A stretch of DNA of 64,000 bases, taken from Emiliania huxleyi CCMP1516. Lineage: Eukaryota; Haptophyta; Isochrysidales; Noelaerhabdaceae. The stretch lies in contig NW_005200250.1 of NCBI RefSeq assembly GCF_000372725.1, positions 279,007 to 343,006 of the forward strand, in the 5' to 3' direction. Made by a program: the position numbers and the translations under genes. Shown here one piece after another: positions 1 to 10,961 of the stretch; the first letter of the stretch is position 1; the number at the start of each line of letters is the position of its first letter. The notes below the pieces were generated by a model, which made no database searches, had not been told where the DNA came from, and saw only the letters and a list, made by a program, of their open reading frames with translations.

Positions 1-326
1 CGAGGTGGCGAGAGCGGTCGCGAGGTCGGTCGCGATACGGAGCGACCGATGAGGAGTCGCGCCGGCGCGCGGAGCAGCAGAAACAGCGCGACCGGCGCAG
101 CGAGACGCTATCCCCGGGCAGCCTCGGTTGGGCGCTGGGTGTGCTGCAGCTACGGTCGCTCGAGGGCCTCACGGAGCGCGAGGCGAAGGCCTCGTACCAC
201 AGGCTCGCCAAGCAGTGCCACCCGGACACTGGTGGCGCGAGCGCTGACGCGGAGCAGTTCAAACGCATCGGCGTCGCCTACGAGGCCATCTCCAAATTTC
301 TCCGGAGCCGCAGAAGCGCCCCGTGA
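1..326 (+). CDS. J-domain (DnaJ-like) protein, 3' end only
   Basis: The reading frame is open from the window edge (first full codon at position 3) to the stop at 324-326, so this is the C-terminal part of a gene that begins upstream. The last 60 residues form a J-domain: helix II residues (YHRLAKQCHPDTGG) contain the HPD motif that stimulates Hsp70 ATPase, followed by FKRIGVAYEAISKFL, which fits helix III. The residues before it are Arg/Glu/Gln-rich and look like a charged linker. With the J-domain at the extreme C-terminus and no Gly/Phe or zinc region visible, it would be a class C (type III) J-protein. The client and compartment cannot be told from this fragment. Confidence 0.7.
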   Translation, partial: RWRERSRGRSRYGATDEESRRRAEQQKQRDRRSETLSPGSLGWALGVLQLRSLEGLTEREAKASYHRLAKQCHPDTGGASADAEQFKRIGVAYEAISKFLRSRRSAP

Positions 327-700
327 CCGCTTCGGTTCTGTGGAGGGTGCATGCCGCTCACAGGGACATTTCAGCCTCCGGTCATCATTGCTCCGGACAT
401 TCTCTCGCCAGCCGGACCGATGCCAACTGTGCACGGTGGTGCGGTCAGGTCGGAATTTACGCGGATAGGGGTTAGGGCAGTCGCGGAGGCGGTTGGTGTG
501 TCATAAATCCAGCCGGCACACCCAGATAGGTTCACTCAAAGAGAAACCAACTAGGCGGCACGATGTTAAGATAGTGATCACTGTAGGCACAATCAAGTTC
601 AAGAATCATGCGCGGGGTCGGCAGGGCGAGAAAAAGTGTGTGTGTCCCTTTTCAACACTTTCATGCGCACACGACGAGCGTACTGCTCATGTCCCGGCCG
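327..700. other. Intergenic, no gene seen
   Basis: This stretch lies between the end of the J-domain gene and the 3' end of the convergent glycosyltransferase gene. The open frames here are short and overlap in several frames without conserved motifs. I see no recognisable element. Confidence 0.5.
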
Positions 701-2106
701 TCACGCCTTAACGCGCCCATGCGCATACAGAAAGCGTTCCCTGACTGCGCTTTCGGAGTCCCTCTCTTTGAGCCACGTCTCGGTCGACAGCCCGGTCGGC
801 ACCGGGAGCCTCGCTTCCACTCCTAGCTCGCGGAGCAGGCTGACATTGCCAAGATTGACGGCGGTGCCATCCTCCTGCAGACACCTCGTGCTGAGTACCT
901 TCAGTCGCCAAGCTTGCCACGGATGCGCCGGCTCGCCGGACGGCGGCGAGAGGCGCCCCCCCACCGCGGCGACCCCCGCGGGGCAGCAGTCGCCGCCGTT
1001 GTTTGCCGCCTCCCACCCGAGAGGCGCTTTGCAACTATGCAGTTCGAGAAAGTGCGCCAGAACAACAAGGCGGTTGATGAACTTGTGTCGGTTGTGGTAG
1101 ATGGCGAGCTGGCGGTGCACGCGGAACCCGTGCGTGTCGTAGTAGAGCGAGTCCCAGCCGTGCACGCTCAGCAACGTGAGCGGTAACCTATGCGGCGGTG
1201 GGACGCGCGGGTCGGACCACTCGACACACGTCCCCGGCAGGTGGCGTTTGGTCGGTGGTGCGGTGGGAGATCGGCGTAGGGGTGCTCTGGCGGAACGGCG
1301 CACCGCGACCCCACGTGCCTCCAGAGCACAGAGCCGAGCCAGACATCCTCCACCACAAATTCCTTCGCTGGCATTGGTAGGACGCTGAGCGAGTCCATCT
1401 CTGCCCTGATGCCTTCGTTGGCGGCCAAGGCCTGCACGAGGCGACGCCCGATGGCGAAGAAAGGCCCACAGGCGTACGGGAAGGGCCCGTGGCACGTGAC
1501 GTTTGGGACGGAACAGCGCTTCGCGAGGCCCGTCCTTCTCGCCGCCATGTTTGAATAGCCTCGTTGTGGAGAATACGTGGTGAACTGAAACTGGCGCCCA
1601 GGCTCGTAGAGCGTGTGGTACCAATTATGGTAGCCCAGGTACGCGTGCTTTCTCATTCCCACGGGCACCGACTCGAGAAGACGGATGATCGCGGGAGGGT
1701 GCAGGTAGACGTCATCATCGGCTTTCCCGATGAAATGCGCATTCGGAAAGGTGGCAATGGCGTGGGATAGCCATGCCATGAGCGAACGAACCGGCCCCAT
1801 CCGCCGCCCCAGGACAGCTGGCACATCGGTGCAGAGCACACCCGGCTCGGACCTCTCCGGAGCATCCACAGGCAGCCCACCACACCGCAGTACGAACCGC
1901 ACAGCTGCCGGCACCCACTGCCTCTCCAGCGCCTCACCCCATGTCTGCCTCGCGGCCGCTCGCCGCACACGATATTTGACCCCGTCGTGCGACGTTCCGC
2001 TGAGCACGCCGATGGCAGCTATCATCCTTTGATCGCGGCCTCGCGAACGCCTGCCAGGCATTGTGCTTGCGATGCGCTTTAAGGAGGACGGGTGTCGCGC
2101 TGTCAA
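701..2106 (-). CDS. GT31-type beta-galactosyltransferase-like protein, two exons
   Basis: The main exon (about 1226-2106) starts near 2106. It carries the hallmarks of family GT31 (beta-1,3-galactosyl/N-acetylglucosaminyltransferases): an N-terminal strand IGVLSGTS followed by RRAAARQTWG, the metal-binding aspartate motif KADDDVYLHPPAI, and the acidic VVEDVWLGSVLW motif. The C-terminal part (LLSVHGWDSLYYD, then HFLELHSCKAP) lies in a different frame down to the stop at 701. A tentative 38-nt intron (1188-1225, GT...AG) restores the frame; a frameshift is the alternative. Such enzymes are Golgi type II membrane proteins that extend glycans, but no clear signal anchor is visible at this start, so an upstream exon may be missing. 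The sugar donor and acceptor cannot be predicted. Confidence 0.72.
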
Positions 2107-3001
2107 CAGCCTGACACCTGTCTGGTATAGCCAGCCGCCTGCGCTGTGCTCTTTCGTCGGAGCTCAGTCTGCTCTGTAGCTGCCTCGCCCGCGGCAGACG
2201 CGTGACGAGTGTCGCTGGCACACCCCTCCGCTCGCAACGAAAGTTGTTCCTTTCAACACGTACGTCATCTCTCTCTCTCTCTTCTCTCTCTCGGGTGTAA
2301 ACGGGTGCCCCTACGTACATAGGAACGGGCGCGAGAATAGAACGGACCTGCGCGGCCAGGAGTACCGCGAAAACTGGCGCGCAGAGAAAAACGCGTGAGC
2401 GCCGGAGCGAGTGCGCGAGCCCCGTGGCTCCAACCGGGCCCTTCCTTTTTTGAGCAGGTGTGCCGCCGCGCAAGCGACGCTCCGAGATCGCCCGAGATAG
2501 CGCGGCGCGGCTCCGAGATCGCCCGAGATCGCGCGGTTCTGCGGCGCCTCGGCATATCTCGGGCTCGGCGAGGCGGATGGGTTGGGAGCGAGGGGGCGCA
2601 AGTGTTCAGTGCGGTAGAAGGTGAGCTCGGGGCGCAAGAGGTGGCCTGTGAGCCATCCGGCTTACATTTACCCTGCGTTCTCGCACATGGAGTGCGAGGT
2701 ATCTCGACTCCTTCCCGAAAAGTCACTCCCCTCTCTCCCGGCCGGGGTGGGCGCGCGGGGGGGCGGCGGGTGCCTTGCGTTTTGTTTCATAACATCGAAG
2801 GCTAGCTCAAAAACAAAATTCCCCTCAACGACATGGATTTTTGTTGGATCGAGGGCGTCAAAAATGTCAGATTGCTCCTACGGGAATGTACGTAAATAAG
2901 AGCAAGAAGGAGACGTACGAAAGAACAGGAGAGAGAAAACAACAAACTTCCGCCGAGTCGAACGGGATGGCTGTAACCGCGTCATCTTCGGTCTGCTTGC
3001 T
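2107..3001. other. Divergent intergenic region with CT microsatellite
   Basis: This region separates the starts of the glycosyltransferase (minus) and sulfatase (plus) genes and should hold both promoters. It contains a CT-rich simple repeat at about 2267-2290 and a short imperfect repeat of CCGAGATCGCCCGAGAT near 2480-2535. ORFs here have very high Arg/Ser content and no family resemblance. A first exon of the sulfatase could lie near 2967, where an ATG opens a hydrophobic stretch in another frame. Confidence 0.45.
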
Positions 3002-4817
3002 ATGCCACGTCCTCCCGCCACGCTGCAGGAGGAGTTCATCGCGAACTTCCCTCGTTCCGCGCCCCCGCTGCTCCGCTGGCCGCTCAACACAACCCGCAGC
3101 GACACGGGCGGCTTTGCACCATCAGTGCCGAGAGCCTCGCGGCCCAACTTTGTCCTCTTTCTCCAGGACGACCAGGATGAGTTTCTCGGCGGCTGGTCGC
3201 CGATGAAGAAGGCGCAGGCGCTGCTGGCCGATTCTGGCGCGCGTGCTACGAACTGGTTGATCCACACGCCCGTATGCTGTCCGAGCCGCGCCGAGCTCCT
3301 CACGGGACGGTACTTCCACAATGTGCGCGAGGCGGTCCACACCGGCGGGTGCATGCACATCGACGAGAGGCGCGTCAATCCTGTGTCCTTCGGCGCGGCA
3401 CTGGGCTCAGCGGGCTACACGCTCGGCTGGTTCGGAAAACACATGAATGTCTGCCCCCACCGCCCGCCGCCGGGCTGGGACTGTCCGACATGCGTGTGGT
3501 TCGCAAACGGCGGGGGACGTGACGCAGAGCCGGGCGGATATCTGAACGCCTCCTTCTCGCACTTTGTGGGTGGGAGCGCCGTCGGACCAGATCGGTACCA
3601 CCAAACGGCGGGCACCTACGTGGCAGATACCGCCGGCGAGTTCTCAGGATACTACACTTCCGTCATTGCAAACAAGTCGATCGCCTGGCTTCACTCGGTG
3701 GCCAGAGGCACGAGGCCATTCATGCTCACGGTGGCATCCAAGGGGCCGCACGTGCCCTCGACGCCCGCGCCGTGGTATGCCAGGGGCACCTACATCGACG
3801 GGCTCGCGGCGCCAAGGACAGCCGCCTTCAATGCGTCCCGGGAGCAGCTCTCACACCACCACTGGCTCATCGCGCAGCAGGAGCCCATCACGCAGGAGCA
3901 GGGCGCCGTCATTGACGAGCTGTTTCGCAACCGGTGGAGGACGTTGCTCTCGGTCGACGATGCGATTGAGGGCGTGCACGGGGCGCTGCAGCAGCTCGGC
4001 GTGCTCGAGTCGACGTGACCCGACGCTGCGGGTGGACGCTGGCCTCGCCCGTTATTCCCGTGACGCGATCCTCCTGGCGGCCACAGGTACATTTTCGTCA
4101 CCTCTGATCACGGCTTCAACCTGGGCCAGCACCGGCTGCCGACATGCAAGCTGAATGTGTACGATCACGATCTGCGCATCCCAATGGTCATCCGAGGGCG
4201 CGGCCTCATCGCGTTCACCATTCCGACTCGTGACGTCTTGGAAACCCGCGCCTCGTTTCCCGTGCAGGCCGGGCATCCCACATGGCCTCCGCTTCCCCCA
4301 GCCCGCCTCCAACGTGGACCTTGCGCCAACCTTGCTCGGGCTCGCCGGCGTCCCGGCAGAAGCCACCGCTCACATGGATGGCCGCTCCATCGCCCGACTC
4401 GTGATCCCCTCGACTGACGGCCCTGCTCTCCCCGCCAGCGCCGCAGCGCACGTCCGCGCGCTTGCCGGGGCCGAGGCTGCGCCGTGGCGCACTCACCACT
4501 TTATTGAGTACTACAGCCTCGGCTCAGTCGTCCGAACCGAGCACCTCATCGACGACCCCAATTCGAACACGTACCGCGCGCTCCGCTTTGTCGGCGACGC
4601 CCGCCACGGCGACTTTCTGTACGCCGAGTTCACGGCGCTGGCCGACTGGAACTTTTCTTCGGTGGGCTTTCACGAGGCGTTCGACCTGACGTCCGACCCC
4701 CACCAGCTCAACAACGTGTTTAGCTCTCTGAAACGGGACACGAAGGCGGAGCTCGCCGAGAGAGTTCGCCGCGAGTGGCGGTGCAGCGGGCAGAGGGGGA
4801 AGCTGGCGTGCGGGTAG
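3002..4817 (+). CDS. Sulfatase (type I, formylglycine-dependent), three exons
   Basis: Exons are 3002-4014, 4087-4234 and 4302-4817. The first intron (GT-AG, 72 nt) is clear; the second (67 nt) is phase-consistent but uses a weak GTCTTG donor. The protein has the sulfatase layout: an early metal-binding stretch NFVLFLQDDQDE (residues ~49-60), the active-site signature CCPSRAELLTGRY whose first Cys (about residue 92) would be converted to formylglycine, a GWFGKH segment, and, across the first splice, IFVTSDHGFNLGQH with the second metal-binding Asp-His pair. NVDLAPTLLGLAG follows in exon 3. The pattern is closest to N-acetylglucosamine-6-sulfatase and related arylsulfatases. It probably removes sulfate from glycans in the secretory pathway or outside the cell. 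No signal peptide is visible from this start, so a 5' exon may be missing. Confidence 0.85.
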
Positions 4818-5451
4818 AAAAACGCGGGATGGATAAGCGGAGAAGCGAGAGACGATGAGAAGAAAGAAAAGAAATCAAACAGTCAGAGACCACCCGAGTT
4901 GGCCGAGCGAGAGGGGAGGGGGGGTGGAGGGCTGACGCTCTGGATTTTGTTTTGACGCTCTGTGGGGTGTGACGCTGTGTATGACCCGAGACAGAAAGAA
5001 AGAAAAAGAAAGCGGACAGTAGAAGCTAGGGCTGGGTCGAGCTCGAGGACAGACGCGTCCCCACCTTTGCAGAATTTTGTTTGACCCGAGAGCCGCGATG
5101 AGCGATGCAGCGATGGAACTCCCACTGAATTCACAAACAAAACTCTGTCTGAATTCTTTTCCCCAGCGCCCAGGTGACAACAAACCGTCTGCACGTCTCG
5201 CGCGCGCGTGAACAGGGCTCCAGGCCCCAAATGACGTGTGAGTGTTAGAGTTGTTTGGTATTGCTAAAAATCTCTCTCCCAGGTGTACCTGAGTGGCTGA
5301 GTGCCAGTGGCAGTACCGAGTGTCGTGAGAGGGAGTTTTGTCGTAAAAAATCTTTTCCCAAATAAAACGGACGCGATTTGCCATAAATAATAAATAATAA
5401 TAGCGGCGCTCCTAATTCTTTTCCTGGGACTCTCACACGAGGCAAGTCGTG
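4818..5451. repeat. Dispersed repeat family A, minus-orientation copy
   Basis: Between the sulfatase and the CCCH gene, positions about 5015-5075 (GCTAGGGCTGGGTCGAG... to TTTGCAGAATTTTG) match in reverse complement the block at about 17985-18035. The neighbouring piece 5285-5360 (GAGTGTCGTGAGAGG, then GTTTTGTCGTAAAA) matches in reverse complement the block at about 18115-18150 and in the same sense 63850-63885. Pieces occur in the same relative order in other copies, so this is one degraded interspersed element rather than chance similarity. No coding capacity is seen. Confidence 0.6.
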
Positions 5452-7222
5452 ATGGCAGATCTTCAGGCCGAACTGAGTACCTTGGGATCGAACCGCAAAC
5501 GAGAAGAGCTGGCTGCTGATGACGGCCTGTCAAAGCGCGCGCGGATCGACGCTGACCCTGCGTCGGATGCACACACCGCAAGCACCATCGAGGGCGGCGC
5601 TGAGCCAGAGGCTGGCGCGCCGCCAAAAATTGACGCTGCTGCGCCGACTGCTGTGCCACCTGCCAGCGGCAACGGTGCCGAGGCGCCTGCTGCCGCGGCG
5701 CCAGAGGCTGCCGCGCCACTGCCTGCGCCGGTGCTTGCGCCTCCGCCACCCCAGCCTATTATGCAGCCGCCGCCGCCGTATGGAGGCTGTGGCGGCGGCG
5801 GTTTTTACGGCGGCTACCCGCCGCCAGGTGGTGGCGGCGGCGGTGGCGGCGGCGGTGGCGGGCAGGTTTGTAAGGACTTTGTGAACGGCGTGTGCCGGCG
5901 GGGCGCGGCTTGCCGCTTCCAGCATGTGGCAGCGCCCAACGCCCAGTCGCAGCAAACGGCCCAGGTTTGCAAAGACTTCCAGAATGGGCTGTGCAACCGC
6001 GGAGCTTCCTGCAAGTTCAGTCACGAGCAGGGTGCGGGCCCCGGAGGCCCCGGCGGTCCTGGCTTCGGTGGTTTTGGCGGCGGCGGCTTCGGAGGCGGAG
6101 GGTTTGGCGGTGGCGGCGGATACGGCGGAGGCGGGTACGGTGGAGGCGGGTACGGTGGAGGCGGGTACGGTGGAGGCGGGTGGGGCGGAGGCGGGTACGG
6201 TGGCGGCGGGTACGGTGGCGGCGGGTACGGTGGGGGCGGGTGGGGCGGAGGCGGCGGCTATGGTGGCAATGGCGGAGGCGGCTTTCCTGGCTTCGGCGGC
6301 GGCGGGCCGGGCTACGGCGGCCCGCCACAGGCCGGAGTGTGCAAGGACTTTATGAACGGGCGGTGCACGCGGGGCGCCTCGTGCAAATTTGCGCATGAGG
6401 CGAGCGAGCGAGCGAGAGAGGGCGAGGCGAGGGCGAGGGCGAGGGAGAGAGATCGTGCGTTGGGACCACCGGCCCCTCCCGCAGGCGACCGCGCCTCCCG
6501 CGCCTCCCTACCCTCCGCAGGGCACGCCGAACGAGACTCAGCAGCCGGTGTGCAAGGACTTCCAAAATGGCGCCGCGGCAGCAGCCGGCACCGGCGCCCT
6601 GGCTCGCTCCTCACCCCGGGCTGCTGCTCGAGTAGGCATGTGCTCGCGTGGCGCCTCGTGCCGCTTCCGGCACGAGGCGGAAGGTGGTGCAGCAGGCGGC
6701 GCGCAGCAGTGCGGGCCCGGCATGCAGGGAGGTGGGATGGGCGGCGGCATGGGCGGCGGCATGGGAGGCGGCATGGGAGGCGGCATGGGAGGCGGCATGG
6801 GAGGCGGCATGGGAGGAGGCATAGGAGGAGGCATAGGAGGAGGCATGGGAGGAGGGATTGGAGGCGGCATGGGAGGAGGCATGGGAGGAGGCATGGGAGG
6901 AGGCGTGGGCGGAGGCATGGGCGGCGGTGCGCAGCAGGGCGGACCGGGCATGCAGGGAGGCATGCAGGGAGGAAGCTTTGGTTCGCGCTCTCCCCTTCCG
7001 CGTTTCGCCCTCCCTCCCCTTCCCCCCAATCCCCCCCACCACGCATGGACACGGCACCGTCCAGAGCCGCGCGCTTCGAGCCGCCGCCGCACCCATGCCC
7101 ATACCCACCCTCGCCATCTCGCAGGGGCGCCGCCTTCGTCGGACCAACCTCGCTGCCTCGACTTTCTCTCTGGCCGCTGCACCCGGGGCGACTCATGCCG
7201 CTTCAGCCACGCGGCGCAGTGA
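5452..7222 (+). CDS. Five-finger CCCH zinc-finger RNA-binding protein, four exons
   Basis: Exons 5452-6399, 6485-6569, 6636-6980 and 7125-7222 give a 491-residue protein. It has five fingers of identical spacing, CX7CX5CX3H, at about residues 140-158, 173-191, 297-315, 339-357 and 470-488, each beginning CKDF or CLDF. The spacers are low complexity: an Ala/Pro-rich N-terminus, a Tyr/Trp-punctuated glycine-rich tract (about 200-290) and a GGGM repeat tract (about 370-450). CX7CX5CX3H fingers of this kind bind single-stranded RNA in splicing and mRNA-stability factors. Glycine-rich tracts suggest phase-separating RNP behaviour (inference). Introns 1 and 2 start with GC and the third with GT. 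The second splits finger 4 inside its first Cys loop, which proves that intron must be removed for a functional finger. Confidence 0.85.
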
Positions 7223-7402
7223 TCCAGGCGGATGGAGGGGCCTCATGGGCGGCGTGGGCACACTCGTCGGTGGCACAGAGAACAGGGCTGGCGCATGTGG
7301 GCGGCCGGACAGACTGGCTCACGAGCGCTCTCTAGCTCTGCGGCACAAAAACACAGGTGTGTTCTAGCATCTCGAAAGTCACACTGCTACTTTGCAGTCA
7401 TT

Positions 7403-7711
7403 TCACGTTGTGGGCTCCTGTCTTGTCAGCCTGACCGAGATTTTTGCAAACTCGCCCTCAACCCGAACGCCGTCCCGCGGTCCTGTCCACCGAGCGTGCC
7501 CGGGCGGGAGGAACGGGTCGGGTGGCACGTCCGTGGTGAACTCGACCCCGCTCTCGCCCTCGGGCAGCGGACCAACCCACGCCTGTACCTGCGGAATGTC
7601 GGAAAACTGCCTTGGACGGCCCCATAGCTCGCTCGTCGCGGCCTGGAGATCTGCGTCCTCGTCGGTTTGAGTCGGGCTGCGCAGGCGGTGGAAGGGCCCA
7701 TAGGACATCAC
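7403..7711 (-). CDS. Hypothetical protein, probable terminal exon
   Basis: This open frame ends in TGA at 7403 and reads as a compositionally balanced, acidic sequence (for example LQAATSELWGRPRQFSD and VEFTTDVPPDPFLPPGHARW). That is unlike the Arg/Ser/Pro-rich shadow frames typical of this genome. An AG acceptor-like site (CGCCTGCGCAG on the minus strand, near 7680) suggests that coding may start inside the frame after an upstream intron. The frame 7458-7964 on the same strand could supply earlier sequence. I recognise no domain. It is either a short gene or the 3' exon of a longer one. Confidence 0.4.
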   Translation of the reverse strand: MMSYGPFHRLRSPTQTDEDADLQAATSELWGRPRQFSDIPQVQAWVGPLPEGESGVEFTTDVPPDPFLPPGHARWTGPRDGVRVEGEFAKISVRLTRQEPTT

Positions 7712-7884
7712 CGGCGCGTCTCACTGCCTGCTGGCACGCGTCCGGCTGCGGCAGGAGGCACGACGCAGGGAGCAGTAGGGCTAATACGTACGAGCTCGTA
7801 GATGAGCTTTCACCTGCCTGGTCCGGAGCTGCGGACGTTCGTCCAAACTTACCCTGAACCTTCTTTTGTAGAACGCAGAGAGCA

Positions 7885-8290
7885 GCCTCGCTCTCAATCC
7901 TAGAAGTCGAAGGATTGTGAGCAGCACTCCTCGCAATCGTAGCATCTCTGTAGATTGCTAGCACCTACGCTCGCAATCCTACATCTTCTAGGACTAAGAG
8001 CAGCTCCGCTCCCAAGGTGACTGGTGACGCCTACGACTACTACCAGCGCGCTCGCAATCCGAGCATAGTCTAGGATTGCGAGCAGCTATGCTCACAATCC
8101 TAGCAACATGCCTCCGATTGCGAGCAGTAGCGCTCGCAATCCTACATCTTGTAGGTAGGACTATGAGCGGCGGTGCTCAACACAATCGTACCAGATCCAA
8201 GGATTGCTAGCAGGCGCACAGAGGGCGCTCCCAATCGCTCCAGCCGCGAGCGCTTGTGAGCGCGCCGGGACGGTCTCCTCACAATCCAAA
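7885..8290. repeat. Cluster of alternating inverted 11-mers (hairpin array)
   Basis: About fifteen copies, exact or near, of GGATTGCGAGC and its reverse complement GCTCGCAATCC alternate through this 400-bp stretch (for example 8074-8100, where both arms flank AGCTAT). Neighbouring copies can pair into successive short hairpins. No coding frame crosses the block. It lies between a minus-strand hypothetical exon and the alpha/beta hydrolase gene. Confidence 0.7.
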
Positions 8291-8738
8291 CAGTGGCACT
8301 GCGCAACAGCAGCCTGGCCGTCGCCCCAGCCCCTCTCTCTTCTCTCGCCGTAGCCTCTCCGCCAGCAGGAGGCCGAGAAAATCGACTCCCGCCACCATCC
8401 CCGTCATCCACCGGGGCCTCCTGCTGTGGCGCCCACGGGCGCCACTACAAGCGGGGGGTTCAAGTGTGAGCGATGACCGGGAGACGAGCCGCTCTTGCCT
8501 AACGGCCAGCGCTGCTCCGTCGGCCCGCCTCGTACGAACCACCTGAAATCCCAACCGACATCGTTTGTGTCCATGTCGTCGCATGGACCCTCCGGGTCCG
8601 GCGCGGAGCGACGGGAAGCCCACAGAAACGAAGCATCCAGCTAATAGATCGAGTCCCAAGCTGGAAGCACCGAATCCAGGCGCCCCTTGTTCCCAGTTTG
8701 CTGCGCTGTTTTTGCCAGCCAAAGCGATACACGTGCAT

Positions 8739-10133
8739 ATGGCACTGCGCCGCGTGAGTGGAATCCTGCTCGCTGGCGGCGCCCGCGCCATGTCGACCTC
8801 CGTCCCAACCACCGGCATGCCTCCGGGTCCGTTTCCCGTCGGCGTGACTACCGTGCAGTTTTCCGACGGCAGCCGCACCGACCCGGACAGTGGCGGGCCT
8901 CGCCAGCTGCAGACGGAGATCTGGTATCCCGCGGCGAGCGAGGCCGCCTCACAGCCGCGCAACCTGTACTCGGAGTTCCTCAGCCGCGGCGTCATCCCCG
9001 GCTCGATCGCCGCGGCCGAGACGGACGACGCCATCGGAGGCTATCGGGAGGGCCTGACGATTGAGGAGCTCGACCGTACGTGGCCCAACCAGGCGGTGCG
9101 GGACGCGCGGCCGTGTGGCGCGTGCAAGAGGCCGTGGCCGCTCGTCATCTTTTCGCACGGCTCCGGCGCCTTCCGCGCCAGCTATATCTATTGGACCGAG
9201 TTCCTCGCCTCGCACGGCTTTTGCGTGGTCGCGTGCGACCACCCGGGCTCCGCGCGATACACGCAGGTCGGCGGCGCGGTCGTCAAGCCGGGCGGCACGC
9301 GCTCGGCGCGCGCGCAGATGGAGGCGGACCGTCCCGCAGACATGCTATTCCTGCTGGACTGCATGGAGGCGCTCTCTCGCGGCGCAGACTCGCGGTTCGC
9401 GGGCAGCCTCGCACCTAGATGAAAGAGTGGTCGTGCGCTCCCACGGGCGGCCGAGAAGAGACACGCACTCGGCCCGTTCCATCGGGTTCCCCCCCTCGGC
9501 ATCGTGTGAGAGTGTCCACAGCGCGGTCCTGTGCTCCCACCCGCTCACATCGCAGGCCGCGTCGACACCGACCGGACGGCGCTGAGCGGCATGTCCTTTG
9601 GCGGCTTCTCGACGGCGGCGGCGATGGAGGTGCGGGACCCGCGCGTCAAGGCGGCCATCATGAAGTGCCCCTCCATCGCCATGTCGGGCGGCGGCCAGCT
9701 GCACACGTCTGCCCGCAAGGACCGCACCACTCCGGTGATGGTGATGCTCGGCACGGAGGACACCGTGATCGGCGAGGCGGGCAACGCGGCGGGGCGTGCG
9801 TACGTCGAGACCCACGAGGGGCCGGCCGCCCTCGTCGAGCTCGTCCGCGGCGGCCACGTCAGCTTCACCTCGTGCGCGCTCTACAACCCGGCGTACGGCA
9901 ACGGCATCGGCGAGAGCAAGAGCCTGAGCCGGCCGGGCGAGACGTACACGCCGCTCGAGATCGGCGAGCAGCACCGGATGGTCAACAGCTACGGCCTCGC
10001 CTTCCTCAACGCGCACCTGCGCGCCGACTACGCGGGCGAGGCGGGCGCCGCAGCCTCGGCCGGCGAATACAATGCAGAGTACCTCAAGGCGAACCGGTTC
10101 GACGCGGCGGAGCTGCGTTACGCGGCCAAGTGA
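8739..10133 (+). CDS. Alpha/beta hydrolase (PAF-acetylhydrolase/dienelactone hydrolase-like), two exons
   Basis: Exons 8739-9402 and 9556-10133 are joined by a 153-nt GC-AG intron that splits a glycine codon and rebuilds FAGRVDTDRTALSGMSFGG. This contains the nucleophile elbow GMSFG with the catalytic Ser. LVIFSHGSGAFRASY supplies the oxyanion region, LGTEDTV the probable acid Asp, and VRGGHVSF the catalytic His, so the triad is complete. The chain of about 413 residues from the chosen ATG resembles lipase/esterase families that act on short acyl esters such as platelet-activating-factor-like lipids. The start could also be the in-frame ATG at 8790. The segment before the fold has no clear signal peptide. 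Substrate unknown. Confidence 0.8.
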
Positions 10134-10218
10134 GCCTCTCAGGCTGTGCCATCAAAAGTGTTTTTCTCTTCTTCGCCTCGGCCAGACTGGTGCGGCGTCG
10201 CAGGCGACACACACACAT

Positions 10219-10881
10219 ATGTCGCTTCTCCCGACCGAGTCTCGCTCCCGCGACCCGGTGAGCACCGACTGGGACGACATTCAGCGCCGGCTCGGCAACC
10301 TGCCACCGCTCGAGGAGGCGGCGTCGGCGCTGGCGTGGGAGCCCGAGGAGGCGAGCGACAGGGCGCTGCAGCAGAGGCTGGGTCCCGCCGAGGGTGGCGC
10401 GCCGGGCTGCTCCGATGACGCGTCGGCCGACACGGATGCGCTCGAGCAGTGGCGCGCCGAGCGGCTCGCTCAGCTCAAGGGCTTGGCGGGCGGTTTCGGC
10501 ACGCTTGTGCTCATCACGCGCGAGCAGTTTGTGGCCGAGGTGAACCGCGCCGGCGACGGTGTGGGCGTCGTCGTCTTTCTGCACAAGCCGAAGCACTACC
10601 CGTCGGCGTACATGGAGGTGCTGCTCGAGCGCCTCGCAGCCAAGCACCGCGCCGTCAAGTTTTGCCGGATCGGCCACCACGACTGCATCCCCGACTACCC
10701 CGACGCCAACCTGCCCACGCTGCTCATGTACCGAGACGACGACCTGCTGCGCCAGTGCGTCGGGCTCGCCGCGTTCGGCGGGGACGCCTACGGCGTCGAC
10801 GACGTCGAGTGGGAACTCGCCGAGGCCGGGCTCGTCAGCACAGACCTGCCTGCGAACCCGCACGCGCAGCGGCATCGGTGA
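10219..10881 (+). CDS. Phosducin-like protein (PhLP2/PDCL3 type)
   Basis: This single-exon gene encodes 220 residues. The N-terminus DWDDIQRRLGNLPP is the diagnostic helix of the PhLP2/PDCL3 (viral IAP-associated factor) group. An acidic linker is followed by a thioredoxin fold lacking active cysteines (GVVVFLHKPKHYPSAYMEVL, FCRIGHHDCIPDYPDANLPTLLMYR). Proteins of this group are co-chaperones of the cytosolic chaperonin CCT and assist folding of actin, tubulin and G-beta-like clients. The start ATG at 10219 lies directly before the conserved helix; the longer upstream frame has no family similarity. It is 85 bp downstream of the hydrolase and 80 bp upstream of SART1, all on the plus strand. 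Confidence 0.85.
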   Translation: MSLLPTESRSRDPVSTDWDDIQRRLGNLPPLEEAASALAWEPEEASDRALQQRLGPAEGGAPGCSDDASADTDALEQWRAERLAQLKGLAGGFGTLVLITREQFVAEVNRAGDGVGVVVFLHKPKHYPSAYMEVLLERLAAKHRAVKFCRIGHHDCIPDYPDANLPTLLMYRDDDLLRQCVGLAAFGGDAYGVDDVEWELAEAGLVSTDLPANPHAQRHR

Positions 10882-10961
10882 GGGAGTTGTGTGTGGCGAG
10901 CAGTTAGTAGCGCGAGCAGCTTTTTCTTTTCTTTCGCTGCCCTCTGAGAACACGCCGCTCG

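Noticed and set aside
7885..8290. CRISPR array
   Set aside because: Repeats are short, alternate in orientation and have no constant repeat or regular spacer. The DNA is eukaryotic.
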